From: Orychophragmus violaceus
Lineage: Eukaryota > Streptophyta > Magnoliopsida > Brassicales > Brassicaceae
Assembly: GCA_030180135.1 (NCBI GenBank)
Contig: CM058230.1
Coordinates: forward strand, 99,502,439 to 99,566,438
Direction of reading: 5' to 3'
DNA: 64,000 bases
The translations under genes were made by a program, and so were the position numbers. Positions 1-10,214 of the stretch are shown here, piece after piece. The notes beneath the pieces are model-generated. The model saw nothing but the letters and a program-made list of their open reading frames with translations. It searched no databases and was not told the DNA's origin. Each line of letters opens with the position of its first letter. The first letter of the stretch is position 1.

Positions 1-309
1 TGTGTTTTGAGTTCTAGAACTGTGCTTAATTAGATCCTTGCTGAATGAACTGTCTGCTTGTCTGATTTCCTGAGAATACCCTAGGCTTGACGCTTTTAAT
101 TACTTGCTTTCACAACCGTTAATCTCTGCTACTGATTTACTTTCTCGCACCGCTTTTAATTCAATTACCTTGTTTTCTTTCTAGTATTAGTCTCTACTGT
201 TCTGATCTATTGAGACCAAGTGTCCCTGTGGATTCGATAACCCTATATACTACTTTGACATTGCTGTTCACTTGCAGTTTAGAATAGGGATTAAACTTAC
301 AACCTATCA
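1..309 (+). repeat. 5' LTR, 3' portion only
   Basis: This stretch equals 5496-5805 and ends in the terminal CTATCA just before the primer binding site. About 905 bases of the LTR should lie upstream of the window. Confidence 0.92.
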
Positions 310-315
310 AGTTTT

Positions 316-332
316 TGGCGCCGTTGCCGGGG
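316..332 (+). promoter_or_regulatory. Primer binding site, tRNA-Asp type
   Basis: TGGCGCCGTTGCCGGGG is the exact complement of the 3' end of plant tRNA-Asp(GTC), the minus-strand primer used by Athila and Tat elements. It lies six bases after the LTR end. Confidence 0.93.
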
Positions 333-469
333 ACTCTTAGAGTCTTCGATAGGACCGAACTTAGGGTTTTTACTAGAAATTTTTCTTTTTGTTTTTGCTT
401 TTTCGTTTTGTTTTTATATTTTGCTAACTTTTTCTCTGTTTCTTTCTGTCGCAGGTACGACTTTCGCCT

Positions 470-560
470 TGCGTCGATCGTTGCATCCCTTGCGTCGATC
501 GTCACTAGGCGATTCTGAGATTGAATCGATCGTTGCACTGATAGCATCGATCGTTGCTGG
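470..560. repeat. CGATCG motif cluster in the gag leader
   Basis: Four copies of a TCGATCG core (contexts such as GCGTCGATCGTTGCA) occur within about 90 bases just upstream of gag. Matching clusters occur elsewhere in this element and in its relatives; see findings. Confidence 0.8.
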
Positions 561-577
561 ACGATTACAGACAGTTT

Positions 578-3229
578 ATGCCAACGCAGAAAACTCGAAG
601 TAAACTGAACTCGAGCTTGCTTAATCTCGGACTAGAGGAACTTGGACGTCTAGAAAGGACTATCAGAAGAGAAAAGAGAGAGAGAATGGTACGAGAACGT
701 CTGATCTTGATACCAGATGCTGAAGGTACCCTGAGGGACCGAGATAACAACCCGTACAATGCTGCTGGGCATCGGGTTGATGCTGAAGGGAATGTCATCC
801 CTGATCCTCCTGAGCAACAGCAACAGGAGCTGAACCAAAACCAGGGTCAAGGACAGGCCCAAGGTAGAGAGATGGTGGTTCATGAGAGGACACTAGCTGA
901 CTACAACAGACCTGATGAGTTTCATGCAAACCGAGCAGCTCTAGTGCTTCCTGCTTTTGAGAGGAATGATTTTGAGGTAAAGACCATCTACTACCAGCTG
1001 ATGAGACAGATTGCTTTTCATGGTCTTCAAGCAGAGCAGCCTATGGATCACATTGACAAGTTTGAGGACATAGTCACTGGCATGAAGTATGAAGGAGTAT
1101 GCCCGGACTATCTGTTCCTTAAGCTATTTCCGCACAGTCTTGCTGGAGACGCTAGTGCATGGCTGAGACAACTGGCACCTGGTCAGTATACTACCTGGGC
1201 AGCCTTAAAGAGTGAGTTCCTGCGTCACTTTTATGATGATGCGCGCTCGGATCAGTCCAGACAGGACATACTCACTTTTTCCCAAGGAGCTGTGGAGCCC
1301 TTGAAGACTGCCTGGATGAGATTTAAGCAGTATCAGCGTGACTGTCCACACCATGGATTCACAGAAGTACAGCTGATTGGTATCTTCTTCAGAGGCATAG
1401 ATCTCCCTTATCAGACTGCGCTGGATAATTCCAGTAATGCTAATTTCAACACCAGGACTCCTACACAAGCTAAGCAGTTGATTGAGAACCTGATTGGCAG
1501 CAACAGTTGCAAGACAATGGATGAAAGGAGGAAGAAATCTGGTGGAACTGTAGAGAATTCTGATATAGCTAATATAAGATCCAGATTGGACACAGTCTAC
1601 AATCTCCTGACAAGTAAGAAAGCTGTCCACTTTGCCCAAGATGTAGAGGTGATTCAGACTGAGGAGGAAACTCAGGAAGAAGATGTGAATTTCATAGGAG
1701 GTTCTGGTTTCCAAGGTAATAGATTTGGTAATCAACATGGGAACAAATTCTCCAATGGAGGACAGACTGGTGGTTTTCAGAAGACCTATGGACAAGGTAA
1801 TCAGAGAACCTATGGATCTACATCCTATCAGACTCCTCCTGCACCTACAGCCCATGAGAGCAAAATGGAGGCTATGATGGAACAACTGATTGAGAGTCAG
1901 ACCAAGATTTCTGTGGACTGCAACAAGAAGTTGGACGCTGTCTATGAAGACCTCAATGGGAAGTTTGAGTCTCTGAGCACTCACATGAAGCAGTTGGACA
2001 CTCAGGTGAACCAGATGTCCAGCTCACTGAAGGGAAAAGGAGTGGCAGACACTCATGTTAAGGCCTGGTCTGTGTACATTAATGATGGATCTCACCTAGG
2101 TGAAAGATTTGAGCTAAGTACAGCTGAGTTGGTGACAGAACAAGAATTTTCGGATATTTGTGAAAAACTCTCGGGTGAAATCTGCTGCAGTGCGTCGATC
2201 GATGCAACATCTGTGCCGATCGATACACCAGTCGGGATGGCAACGATCGACACACCCTTAGTGTCGGTCGTTGCAGGGCGTGAACAGACAGAACTGTCGG
2301 ATGATAATGGCATAGATGCTGACTTGGAGCTTGATCGCCTATTCAATGGAGCCTCTGAGATTACTCAACAGGAGATCTACGAACAGATTTTTAGACAACA
2401 CTCCTCAGTGTCTGAAGTAATTAGGCAAGAGATTGAAGAGCTGAAGAAATTAGAAGGGATTGGTGAAGAATTGGAAGAAATTCCAACTTCTGATGATCCA
2501 CCTTATCATCCATGTGTGCAAAGGTACCTGAACAAGATGTTGCCCCTGGATGATGATCTGAAAGACTGGGTGATAATAGTTCCTCAGCATATTAGTGATG
2601 TTCTGCTAACTAAGATCCCGAAGAAGCTGCCTGATCCTGGAGTCTTTGTGCTGGATTGTTCTATCTTTGAGGATAGTTTTAGACGCTCTCTGTGTGATTT
2701 AGGAGCTGCTGGAAGTTTGATGCCTTACTCTGTGGCAGAGAAGCTGGGTATGTTGGATTTTACTCCTACTAGGACTTCTCTTGTCCTAGCTGATCAGTCC
2801 ATACGAGTTCCTGAAGGGCTCCTTATGGACATTCCGGTAAGAGTTGGAAACTACTTAGTTCCAACGGACTTCCTTGTACTGAGATATGACTGTGATCCGG
2901 ATGAAGCATTATTGCTTGGGAGACCCTTTTTGGCTACAGCAGGAGCATTGATTGATGTTAGGAACAGCTTGATAGACCTCCATCTGGGAGATGAACCACT
3001 GCACTACGAGATGGATAAGCTGCGGAAGCCGCTGATAGATGGGCAGACATTCACCATAAGGGATGCAGATTTTGAGCAGCCGGATAATACTATGGTTATA
3101 GATCCTGGAGCACATTTCACTCCATCTTTTCTTGGACATGAGCATTCCGCAACAGCCTACTCACCACCTTGGATGAGGAGACTTGAACAGAGACAGAAAA
3201 AGTCTCTGTCAGGACCTCCTGGTACCTGA
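578..3229 (+). CDS. Gag-aspartic protease polyprotein, Athila lineage
   Basis: The ORF is 883 codons from the first ATG at 578; the open frame extends eight codons further up without an ATG. Residues about 120-330 form a Retrotrans_gag capsid-like domain, with the family-typical HFYDDARS and the FSQGAVEPLK to RDCPHHGF stretch. A Q/G/N-rich region follows. Near residue 705 is an aspartic protease with the DLGA active-site form usual in Athila, followed by the LLLGRPFLATAG motif. The ORF stops after the protease and no polymerase follows in any frame, so this copy could supply only Gag and protease. A linker near residues 540-580 is encoded by a CGATCG motif cluster. The frame is intact over 2.6 kb. 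No CCHC zinc knuckle is visible. Confidence 0.9.
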   Translation: MPTQKTRSKLNSSLLNLGLEELGRLERTIRREKRERMVRERLILIPDAEGTLRDRDNNPYNAAGHRVDAEGNVIPDPPEQQQQELNQNQGQGQAQGREMVVHERTLADYNRPDEFHANRAALVLPAFERNDFEVKTIYYQLMRQIAFHGLQAEQPMDHIDKFEDIVTGMKYEGVCPDYLFLKLFPHSLAGDASAWLRQLAPGQYTTWAALKSEFLRHFYDDARSDQSRQDILTFSQGAVEPLKTAWMRFKQYQRDCPHHGFTEVQLIGIFFRGIDLPYQTALDNSSNANFNTRTPTQAKQLIENLIGSNSCKTMDERRKKSGGTVENSDIANIRSRLDTVYNLLTSKKAVHFAQDVEVIQTEEETQEEDVNFIGGSGFQGNRFGNQHGNKFSNGGQTGGFQKTYGQGNQRTYGSTSYQTPPAPTAHESKMEAMMEQLIESQTKISVDCNKKLDAVYEDLNGKFESLSTHMKQLDTQVNQMSSSLKGKGVADTHVKAWSVYINDGSHLGERFELSTAELVTEQEFSDICEKLSGEICCSASIDATSVPIDTPVGMATIDTPLVSVVAGREQTELSDDNGIDADLELDRLFNGASEITQQEIYEQIFRQHSSVSEVIRQEIEELKKLEGIGEELEEIPTSDDPPYHPCVQRYLNKMLPLDDDLKDWVIIVPQHISDVLLTKIPKKLPDPGVFVLDCSIFEDSFRRSLCDLGAAGSLMPYSVAEKLGMLDFTPTRTSLVLADQSIRVPEGLLMDIPVRVGNYLVPTDFLVLRYDCDPDEALLLGRPFLATAGALIDVRNSLIDLHLGDEPLHYEMDKLRKPLIDGQTFTIRDADFEQPDNTMVIDPGAHFTPSFLGHEHSATAYSPPWMRRLEQRQKKSLSGPPGT
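2190..2280. repeat. CGATCG motif cluster inside gag-protease coding sequence
   Basis: Three exact CGATCG cores and one CGGTCG variant lie within 90 bases. They are translated in frame as a repetitive I-D-T/A-rich linker between Gag and protease. Confidence 0.8.
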
Positions 3230-3245
3230 AAATTCTCATCCGTCC

Positions 3246-3293
3246 GGTCAAGCTATTGACCTTAAACAAGCGCTGGGTGGGAGGCAACCCACC
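3246..3293 (+). other. Conserved post-coding block with a small hairpin
   Basis: The block is nearly identical to 10224-10271 in the third Athila element. It contains GTGGGAGGCAACCCAC, which can pair GTGGG with CCCAC. In one element it follows protease and in the other integrase, so it marks the end of coding whatever lies before it. From memory, similar blocks occur after pol in other Athila/Calypso-type elements. Confidence 0.7.
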
Positions 3294-3394
3294 ATTAGGT
3301 ACTGGTGTTTTTCTACTTAATTTTTGGTGTTTTTGTTAGGATTTTACGTTTGTTTTTGTTTCTGCTGCAGTTTATGTTTGCAGGTCTCGGATAA

Positions 3395-3545
3395 ATCGCA
3401 GTGCAACGATCGACGCACTTCTGTGTCGATCGTCACAACACGAAAGGAATCGCATTGCAGCGATCGTTGCGGTCTTTAGCAACGATCGACCATACACGAA
3501 AATCGCCAAGTAACGGTCGATGCACTTAGTGCAACGATCGATGCA
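3395..3545. repeat. CGATCG motif cluster, 3' internal region
   Basis: Five exact CGATCG cores and one CGGTCG variant lie in 150 bases, in both orientations (GCAACGATCGACGCAC, TGTCGATCGTCAC and similar). Confidence 0.8.
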
Positions 3546-4573
3546 TGAGCGATGGAGGTAAACCCGACAGAACTCAACAGAACTTTAACAATTTTTCTTT
3601 CTTTTTACCGATCCTTCGCTGGACACTACTGGGGACAGTGTGTCTTAAGTGTGGGGGAGGTGATACTGACTTTTGTTTTCTGTTTTCTTAAGAGTCAGTC
3701 CGTTTTTCAAAAAAAATTTGTTTTATTGAGTCAAAATTGTTTAAGTAAGAAACTATGATTTTCTGAGAAGATTTACAAGACTTGCAGGAACTTAAGTAAC
3801 CATTGGGATGAAGTTGCAGGATCTATCTCTGACTATTAGAAAACCCCATCACAGATCAACCTACTGGGAACACCCACATCACTTCAGGTATCAGAGGATC
3901 CTTTACTGACTTCAACCTTAATACTGACTTAGATTTCTCACCTAAGGGCTTGGTATACTTTGTGTCGGATTCCCTTGTTAGTTCTGACACAGCCTGTCAA
4001 CCTATCCTATTTAGTTCCCTTCTCCCCTTCTATAAAGTAAAAAAAAATAATAATAATAAACTGAGGATGAGTTAGTAACTCCGAAGTGGTCATGGGAAGG
4101 GTAGCAAACACTATTTTCTCTCATGTGATCCATGGGATGTGTCCAAAGTACACCCCATAACGGGAAAAACACTGATAAAAAAAATAAAATGATACCCAAT
4201 GGGGAAAAATCAGTTGTTAAAGAAGGGAAAGAGAAGAAAGGGACTAGAGAAAGATAGTATGGTGGTCTAGAGCTGATAAGGTAAGAATCCATGTGCCCTT
4301 TGATCGATACTCCTTAGGTGAGACCGCACTTAAATACTTGCAGAAGTCAGTAGGGAGAATTTGAATGCTTGAATGTGATTGTGCAGTTTACCTAGGACAG
4401 TTGCTAAGTGTGGGGGAAGTACATGTTGGTCTTGATATCCTGTAATTGATTCTTTCAGTGGTTTACTAAGGGGAATCTGAGTATTGTAGCTTCTAGGATG
4501 AAATGAGTTTCTGAAAGTTTTCAAACCTCTTCACCAAGCTTTAGTTCTATGTTTTGCTTGAGGGCAAGCAAAG

Positions 4574-4590
4574 GCTAAGTGTGGGGGAGT
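4574..4590 (+). promoter_or_regulatory. Polypurine tract at the 3' LTR
   Basis: GCTAAGTGTGGGGGAGT directly precedes the LTR start TGATATATCA. It is the expected plus-strand priming site. Two near-copies lie upstream at 3646-3660 and 4404-4419. Confidence 0.85.
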
Positions 4591-5805
4591 TGATATATCA
4601 TGGTTTTTACCCATTTTAGACCATGATATAGATGTGTTTTTAGTGTCTTTTGTCTTTGTTTAGAGTCTTTTACAGGTTTAATCAGGTTTGGAGCTAATTG
4701 GAGATATTTGGAGCATTTTGGGACTTTTGGGACGTTTTGGCCGAGAGCTTAACTCACTGTCCGATTTATTGATCATGCATCGACCGACACACCTTGTGCA
4801 TCGGTCGACACACTAGCGAGATGGGCCGTACGCGTCGGTTTAATGAAGTTATGAAGATTTGCAAAGAAGCCCAAGATAGTTTCAGTATTTACACAGAAGC
4901 CCCAGCCGAGATTAGGCATATATAATAGAGTTTTTAGTATTTTAATTAGATACGCTTTACATTACGCTTTAATAATGAAGAGCAGAGGATTTTTAGAGCT
5001 TTTGGGGCTGATCTGAACCTATTACTTCATATGTATTTGGAGAAGATTTCGAACCCCTTTTACTCTTATTCTTTTATGCAATTTATTCATCATATGATCA
5101 TGTTTTCATTATCTATGTCTGAGTAGATTCCTTGTTAGGTTTAGGGTTTCTCACATAGGATTTCATGACTTGCTAGACTTGTTCAAATTCAGTTAAGGAT
5201 TCATAACTATATCTGTTCTTCAATTTAATTGTGCTTAAAGCTAGTTCTAACCTGATCAATTAGAATCTAGATCTTAGGTTGCTAAATACGTCACGGAAGT
5301 GGGGTTTAGGAATCTGAACTAATTAAATTGGGCAATTAAACTTTGCGCAAACGGAAGTTTGGTTTAGGATAATTGTGAACATATCAAACTTGGGATTAAT
5401 GCTAGTTTAATCTGTTAGTTCTCGCAAACGAAAGTTTGGTTTGCTGCACTTAGACTTAGAGAATTATCGCAAAGGAATTTGGTTAATTCTATATCTGTGT
5501 TTTGAGTTCTAGAACTGTGCTTAATTAGATCCTTGCTGAATGAACTGTCTGCTTGTCTGATTTCCTGAGAATACCCTAGGCTTGACGCTTTTAATTACTT
5601 GCTTTCACAACCGTTAATCTCTGCTACTGATTTACTTTCTCGCACCGCTTTTAATTCAATTACCTTGTTTTCTTTCTAGTATTAGTCTCTACTGTTCTGA
5701 TCTATTGAGACCAAGTGTCCCTGTGGATTCGATAACCCTATATACTACTTTGACATTGCTGTTCACTTGCAGTTTAGAATAGGGATTAAAACTTACAACC
5801 TATCA
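4591..5805 (+). repeat. 3' LTR of the Athila element (1215 bp)
   Basis: The LTR starts TGATATATCATGG after a polypurine tract and ends CTATCA. A pair of CGGTCG/CGACCG motifs sits at 4775-4805 near the start. The end matches window positions 1-309. Confidence 0.92.
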
Positions 5806-7398
5806 CTCCACCAATTCAGCTGTACTTAGCTTCATTCCTTCACATAGGTGAGATCCATCATCAATGTATACAGACCAGGCCTTAATATGAGTGTCTGCTA
5901 CTCCTTTTCCCTTTATAGAGCTGGAAATCTGGTTCACCTGAGTGTCCAACTGTTTCATGTGAGTGTTCAGGGACTCAAACTTCCCATTGAGGTCTTCATA
6001 GACAGCATCCAACTTCTTATTGCTGTCAACAGTACTCTTGGTCTGACTCTCCATTAGTTGTTCCATCATAGCTTCCATCCTACTCTCATGAGCTGTGGGT
6101 GCAGGAGGAGTCTGATAAGATGAAGATCCATAGGTTCTCTGAGTACCCTGTCCAAAGGGTTTCTGAAAACCACTAGTCTGTCCAAAAGAGTTCTGATTGC
6201 CTGTGAAGGCACTCTTTTGTCCTCCATTGAAGAACCTGTTACCCTGCTGATTACCAAATCTGTTCCCTTGGAAACCAGATCCTCCAATGTAATTCACATC
6301 TTCTTCATGAGTGTCCTCCTCAGTCTGAATTACCTCAACATCTTGAGCAAAATGGACAGCTTTCTTATTAGCTAGGAGATTGCAGATTGTGTCCATTCTA
6401 GATCTCAATTCAGCCATCTCTGTATTCTCTACACTTCCACCAGATTTCTTCCTCCTCTCATCCATAGTCTTGCAACTGTTGCTGCTCACCAGGTTCTCAA
6501 TCAACTGCTTAGCTTGTGCAGGAGTCCTGGTGTTGAAGTTTGCATTACTGGAGTTATCCAGCGCAGACTGATATGGCAGATCTATGCCTCTGAAGAAGAT
6601 ACCAAGCAACTGGACTTCAGTGAATCCATTGTGTGGGCAGTCACGCTGGTACTTCTTGAATCTCATCCAGGCAGCTTTTAAAGGCTCCACAGCTCCTTGG
6701 GAAAATGTGAGAATGTCCTGTCTGGACTGGTCTGAACGCGCATCATCATAGAAATGACGCAGGAACTCACTCTTCAGGGCTGCCCAAGTATCAAACTGCC
6801 CAGGTGGCAGTTGCTTCAGCCATGCACCAGCGTCTCCAGCGAGACTGTGCGGAAAGAGTTTAAGGAACAGATAATCCTGGCAAACTCCATCATACTTCAT
6901 GCCAGTGACTATGTCCTCAAACGAATCTATGTGATCCATAGGCTGCTCTGTGGGGTGACCATGGAATGCATTCTGTCTCATCAGCGAGTAGTAGATGGTC
7001 TTGATCTCAAAATCATTCCTCTCGAAGCCAGGAATCACCAAAGCTGACCGGTTAGCATGAAACTCATCCGGTCTGTTGTAGTCAGCTAAGGTCCTCTCAT
7101 GGACAACCATCTCTCTACCTCGGGCCTGTCCTTGACCCTGGTTCTGGTTCTGCTCCGGTGGCTCAGGAGGATCAGGGATGACATTCCCTTCAGCATCAAC
7201 CCTTTGCCAAGCAGCATTGTACGGGTTGTTATCTTGGTCCCTCAGAGTACCTTGAGCATCGCGTACCAGAATTGTTCTCTGTACTACCATTCTTTCTCTT
7301 CTTTCTCTTCTGTTAGTCCTCTCTAGACGTCCAAGTTCTTCAAGATCGAGATTGATTGGGTTCGAGTTCGGATTACTTCGAGTTTCATGCTTCTGCAT
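5806..7398 (-). pseudogene. Gag protein, 3' truncated by a nested insertion
   Basis: The first ATG is at 7398 and the frame stays open for 531 codons to the junction with the neighbouring LTR. The protein aligns along its whole length with the Gag half at 578-3229, including the capsid-like domain with HFYDDARS and the GTQRTYGSSSYQTPP region. It differs by many substitutions and by a short G/N/Q-rich insertion. The protease part is missing because sequence beyond the junction is not in the window. There are no internal stops, so gag was probably functional until it was split. Confidence 0.85.
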
Positions 7399-7412
7399 AA
7401 ACTGTCTGTAAT

Positions 7413-7505
7413 CGTCAAGCAACGATCGATGCTAACAGTGCAACAATCGATTCAATCTCAAATCGCTTAGTGACGATCGACACAAGAGGTGTAACGATCG
7501 ACGCA
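7413..7505. repeat. CGATCG motif cluster in the gag leader
   Basis: Three exact CGATCG cores and one CAATCG variant lie in the leader of the minus-strand element, matching 470-560 of the first element. Confidence 0.75.
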
Positions 7506-7648
7506 AGGCGAAATCGGTACCTGCGACAGAGAAGAAATCAGAGAAGAAATCAGTAAAATAAAATAAAAAAACGAAAACAAAAACAAAAAAAAAAAGAAAA
7601 ATTCATAGTAAAAACCCTAAGTTCGGTCCTATCGAAGACTCTATGAGT

Positions 7649-7665
7649 CCCCGGCAACGGCGCCA
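7649..7665 (-). promoter_or_regulatory. Primer binding site, tRNA-Asp type
   Basis: CCCCGGCAACGGCGCCA on the plus strand is an exact tRNA-Asp 3' end, so its complement is the priming site of the minus-strand element. It lies six bases from the LTR. Confidence 0.92.
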
Positions 7666-7671
7666 AAAACT

Positions 7672-8865
7672 TGATAGGTCAAGAATTAATCCCTATACTA
7701 ACTGCAAGTGCACAGTAATGTCAATGTAGTATATAGGGTATCGAATCCACAGAGACTCTGGTCTCGATAGATGAGAACCGTAAAGATTAATACTAAGAAT
7801 AAAGCAAGTGGTGAATGAAATAAAAGCAAGGCAATAAAGTAAATCAGTAGCAGGAATTTGTTGTGAAAGCAATAAACTAAAAGCGCTAAGTCTAGGGAAT
7901 TCTCAGGAAATCAGACAAGCAGACAAGTTAATCAGTCATGATCAAATTAAACTCAGTTCTAGAACTCAAATCACGGAATTAGAATTAACCAAATCTCTTT
8001 GCGAAAATCCTCTAAGTCTAAGTGCAGTAATCCAAATCTCTTTGCAATTACTAACAGATTAAACCAACATTAATTTAAAGTTCGATATGTTCACAATTAA
8101 ACTAAACCAAATCTCTTTGCGAATAATTTAATTGCTCAACCTAATTAGTTCAGATTCTAAACCACACTCTCGTGTCGTATTTAGCAACCTAAGATCTAGA
8201 TTCTAATTGATCAGGTTAGAACTAGCATTAAGCACAATTTAGTTTGAAGAACATTCTAATCATGTGAATCCTTAACTGAATTAAACAAGTCTAGCAAATC
8301 ATCAAATCCTTAATGAGAAACCCTAAACTTAACTATGAATCTACTCAGACATGATTAATGAAACATAAATCATAGAAATAATAGATTGCATATAAGAAAT
8401 TAAATAGATAAAGGGGTTCGAAATCTTCTCCAAAATAGGTGAAGTACATGATTAGATCAGCCCCAAAAGCTCTAAAAATCTCTTAGCTCTAAGTATGAAA
8501 GCGTATCTAAAATAAAAGCCAAAACTCTAATTATATATGCATAATCTCGGCTGGGGCTTCTGTGTAAATACTAGAACTTTTCTGGGCTTTTCTGCAAATC
8601 TTCATAACTTCATTAACCGCCGTATTTCGGCCCATCTCGCTAGTGTGTCGATCGACACCAAAGGTGTGTCGATCGATGCATGATCATCAAATCGGATAGT
8701 GAGTTAAACTCTCGGCCAAAATGCTCCAAAACTCCCAAAATACTCCAAAATCTCCACATTAGCTCCAAACCTGATTAAACCTGTAAAAGACTCTAAAAGA
8801 ACACAAAAGACACTAAAAACACAACTATATCATGGCATAAAACCGGTAAAAACCATGATATATCA
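7672..8865 (-). repeat. 5' LTR of the minus-strand Athila element (1194 bp)
   Basis: On the minus strand it starts TGATATATCATGG and ends CTATCA, like the other LTRs of this group. It carries a paired motif near its start: TGTGTCGATCGACACC at 8645-8660 and TGTGTCGATCGATGC just after. Confidence 0.88.
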
Positions 8866-8879
8866 ATGCTGGAGCTGAC

Positions 8880-10214
8880 ATGTTCATAGCTGCAGTCACC
8901 CAAAGCTCTCTCTCTGCTAGACCTTGGTACGCCGACATAGCTAACTACCTTGCTGCATATGATGAGCCTGAAGTATTTAAAGGCTATGCTAAAAAGAAGT
9001 TCCTTAGGGAAGTCAGATGCTATTTTTGGGATGAACCCTACTTGTACAAGCACTGCTCTGATGGTATCTACAGACGTTGCATCGCAGAGTCTGAAGTTGA
9101 TAATGTGCTGTACCACTGCCATGGTTCTGAGTATGCTGGAAAGTTTGCTACATTCAAGACAGTGTCCAAGGTTCTTCAAGCAGGCTTCTGGTGGCCTACG
9201 ATGTTCAAAGATGCTCAGTTGTTTGTCTCGCAGTGTGATGTGTGTCAGAGGAGGGGGAAAATAAGCAAGAGGCATGAGATGCCACAAAACTTCATCCTCG
9301 AGGTTGAAGTCTTTGACTGCTGGGGCATCGATTTCATGGGACCGTTTCCATCTTCTTAAGGAAACAATTATATGTTGGTTATTGTGGACTATGTCTCTAA
9401 GTGGGTTGAAGCGCTTGCTAGTCCGACCAATGACTCTTCGGTAGTTCTTAAGCTGTTAAAGGCTATCATCTTCCCCAGATTTGGAGTGCCTAAGATTGTG
9501 ATAAGTGATAATGGTTCTCTCTTCATCAAAAAGGTCTTCGAGAAGTTGCTTAAAAAGCATGGTGTTAATCATCGTGTGGCTACTCCGTATCACCCTCAGA
9601 CTAGTGGACATGTTGAGGTTTCAAACCGACAGATCAAGGAGATTCTGGAGAAGACAGTGAGAAAGACTAGGAAGGATTGGTCTGCTAAGCTAGATGATGC
9701 GCTATGAGCCTACAGGACTGCGTTTAAGACACCACTGGGGACTACACCATTCCATCTCCTCTATGGGAAAGCCTGTCACCTTCCAGTTGAGCTAGAGCAC
9801 AAAGCCAGATGGACTGTCAAACAGATGAACTATGACCTCAAACCTGCAGTTGAGATACGTCTGATACATCTTAATGAGTTAGATGAGATTCGCCACCACG
9901 CCTATGAGAACTCAAAGCTGTACAAGGAGCGTACAAGGGCATATCATGAAAAGAAGATCATCTCACGCAACTTCGAACCCAATGATCAGGTTCTTCTCTA
10001 CAACTCTCGTCTAACTTTGTTTCCTGGCAAGCTGCGTTCTCGTTGGCCAGGACCATTCACCGTCAAGAAAGCTAGACCACACGGAGTTGTTATCTTGATG
10101 AATTCCAAAGGCGAGGCGTTCACAGACAATGGGCAAAGGGTGAAACATTACTGGGCGAAAGCTGAAATTCTAGAAGGCAACATTGTCCATCTGTATAATC
10201 CACCCAATGCCTGA
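8880..10214 (+). pseudogene. Integrase of an Athila-type pol, two nonsense mutations
   Basis: One frame runs through the whole region, interrupted by TAA at 9357 and TGA at 9705. The zinc-binding part is recognisable (CHGSEYAG, later CDVCQRR), but a histidine expected after AG is lysine. The catalytic core keeps D in GIDFMGPF, D in VISDNG and E in GHVEVSN. The C-terminal part (ELEHKARW, FEPNDQVLL, RWPGPFTV) is the usual Athila tail and ends normally at 10214. The second stop falls where the family has a tryptophan codon, so it fits a G-to-A change. Reverse transcriptase and RNase H are not in the window. Confidence 0.88.

Larger units (their letters stand above)
3230..4590 (+). other. Non-coding 3' internal region of the Athila element
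   Basis: No ORF of recognisable type is present here. The stretch starts with a conserved block also found after integrase in the neighbouring element (3246-3293 and 10224-10271). It then has a motif cluster (3395-3545) and three polypurine-tract-like boxes (3646-3660, 4404-4419, 4574-4590), the last of them touching the LTR. Confidence 0.8.
1..5805 (+). mobile_element. Athila-lineage LTR retrotransposon with gag-protease only (left end outside window)
   Basis: The order is 5' LTR tail (1-309), primer binding site (316-332), one long gag-protease ORF, a 1.36-kb non-coding stretch and a full 3' LTR (4591-5805). The visible 5' LTR matches the last 310 bases of the 3' LTR with a single one-base indel, which indicates a recent insertion. 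No reverse transcriptase, RNase H or integrase lies between protease and 3' LTR, so the copy cannot be autonomous. Placement in the Athila branch of Ty3/gypsy rests on the tRNA-Asp primer site and the protease and gag type. The element abuts gag of a minus-strand relative at 5805/5806, so it probably inserted into that copy. The expected duplication partner is left of the window. Confidence 0.9.
5806..8865 (-). mobile_element. Minus-strand Athila-lineage element, 5' half
   Basis: Read on the minus strand, this is a complete 5' LTR (8865-7672), primer binding site (7665-7649), leader and the first 531 codons of gag. It is cut at 5805/5806 by the LTR of the plus-strand element, which probably inserted into it; the rest should lie left of the window. 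The gag is closely related to, but distinct from, that of the first element. Its LTR abuts integrase coding sequence of a third element at 8865/8866. Confidence 0.87.

Noticed and set aside
470..560. A CRISPR-like array or satellite
   Set aside because: Spacing and flanks of the CGATCG motifs are irregular, and the host is a plant.
1205..1984. A 259-codon minus-strand ORF
   Set aside because: It lies antisense to the gag domain and is only a by-product of codon bias there.
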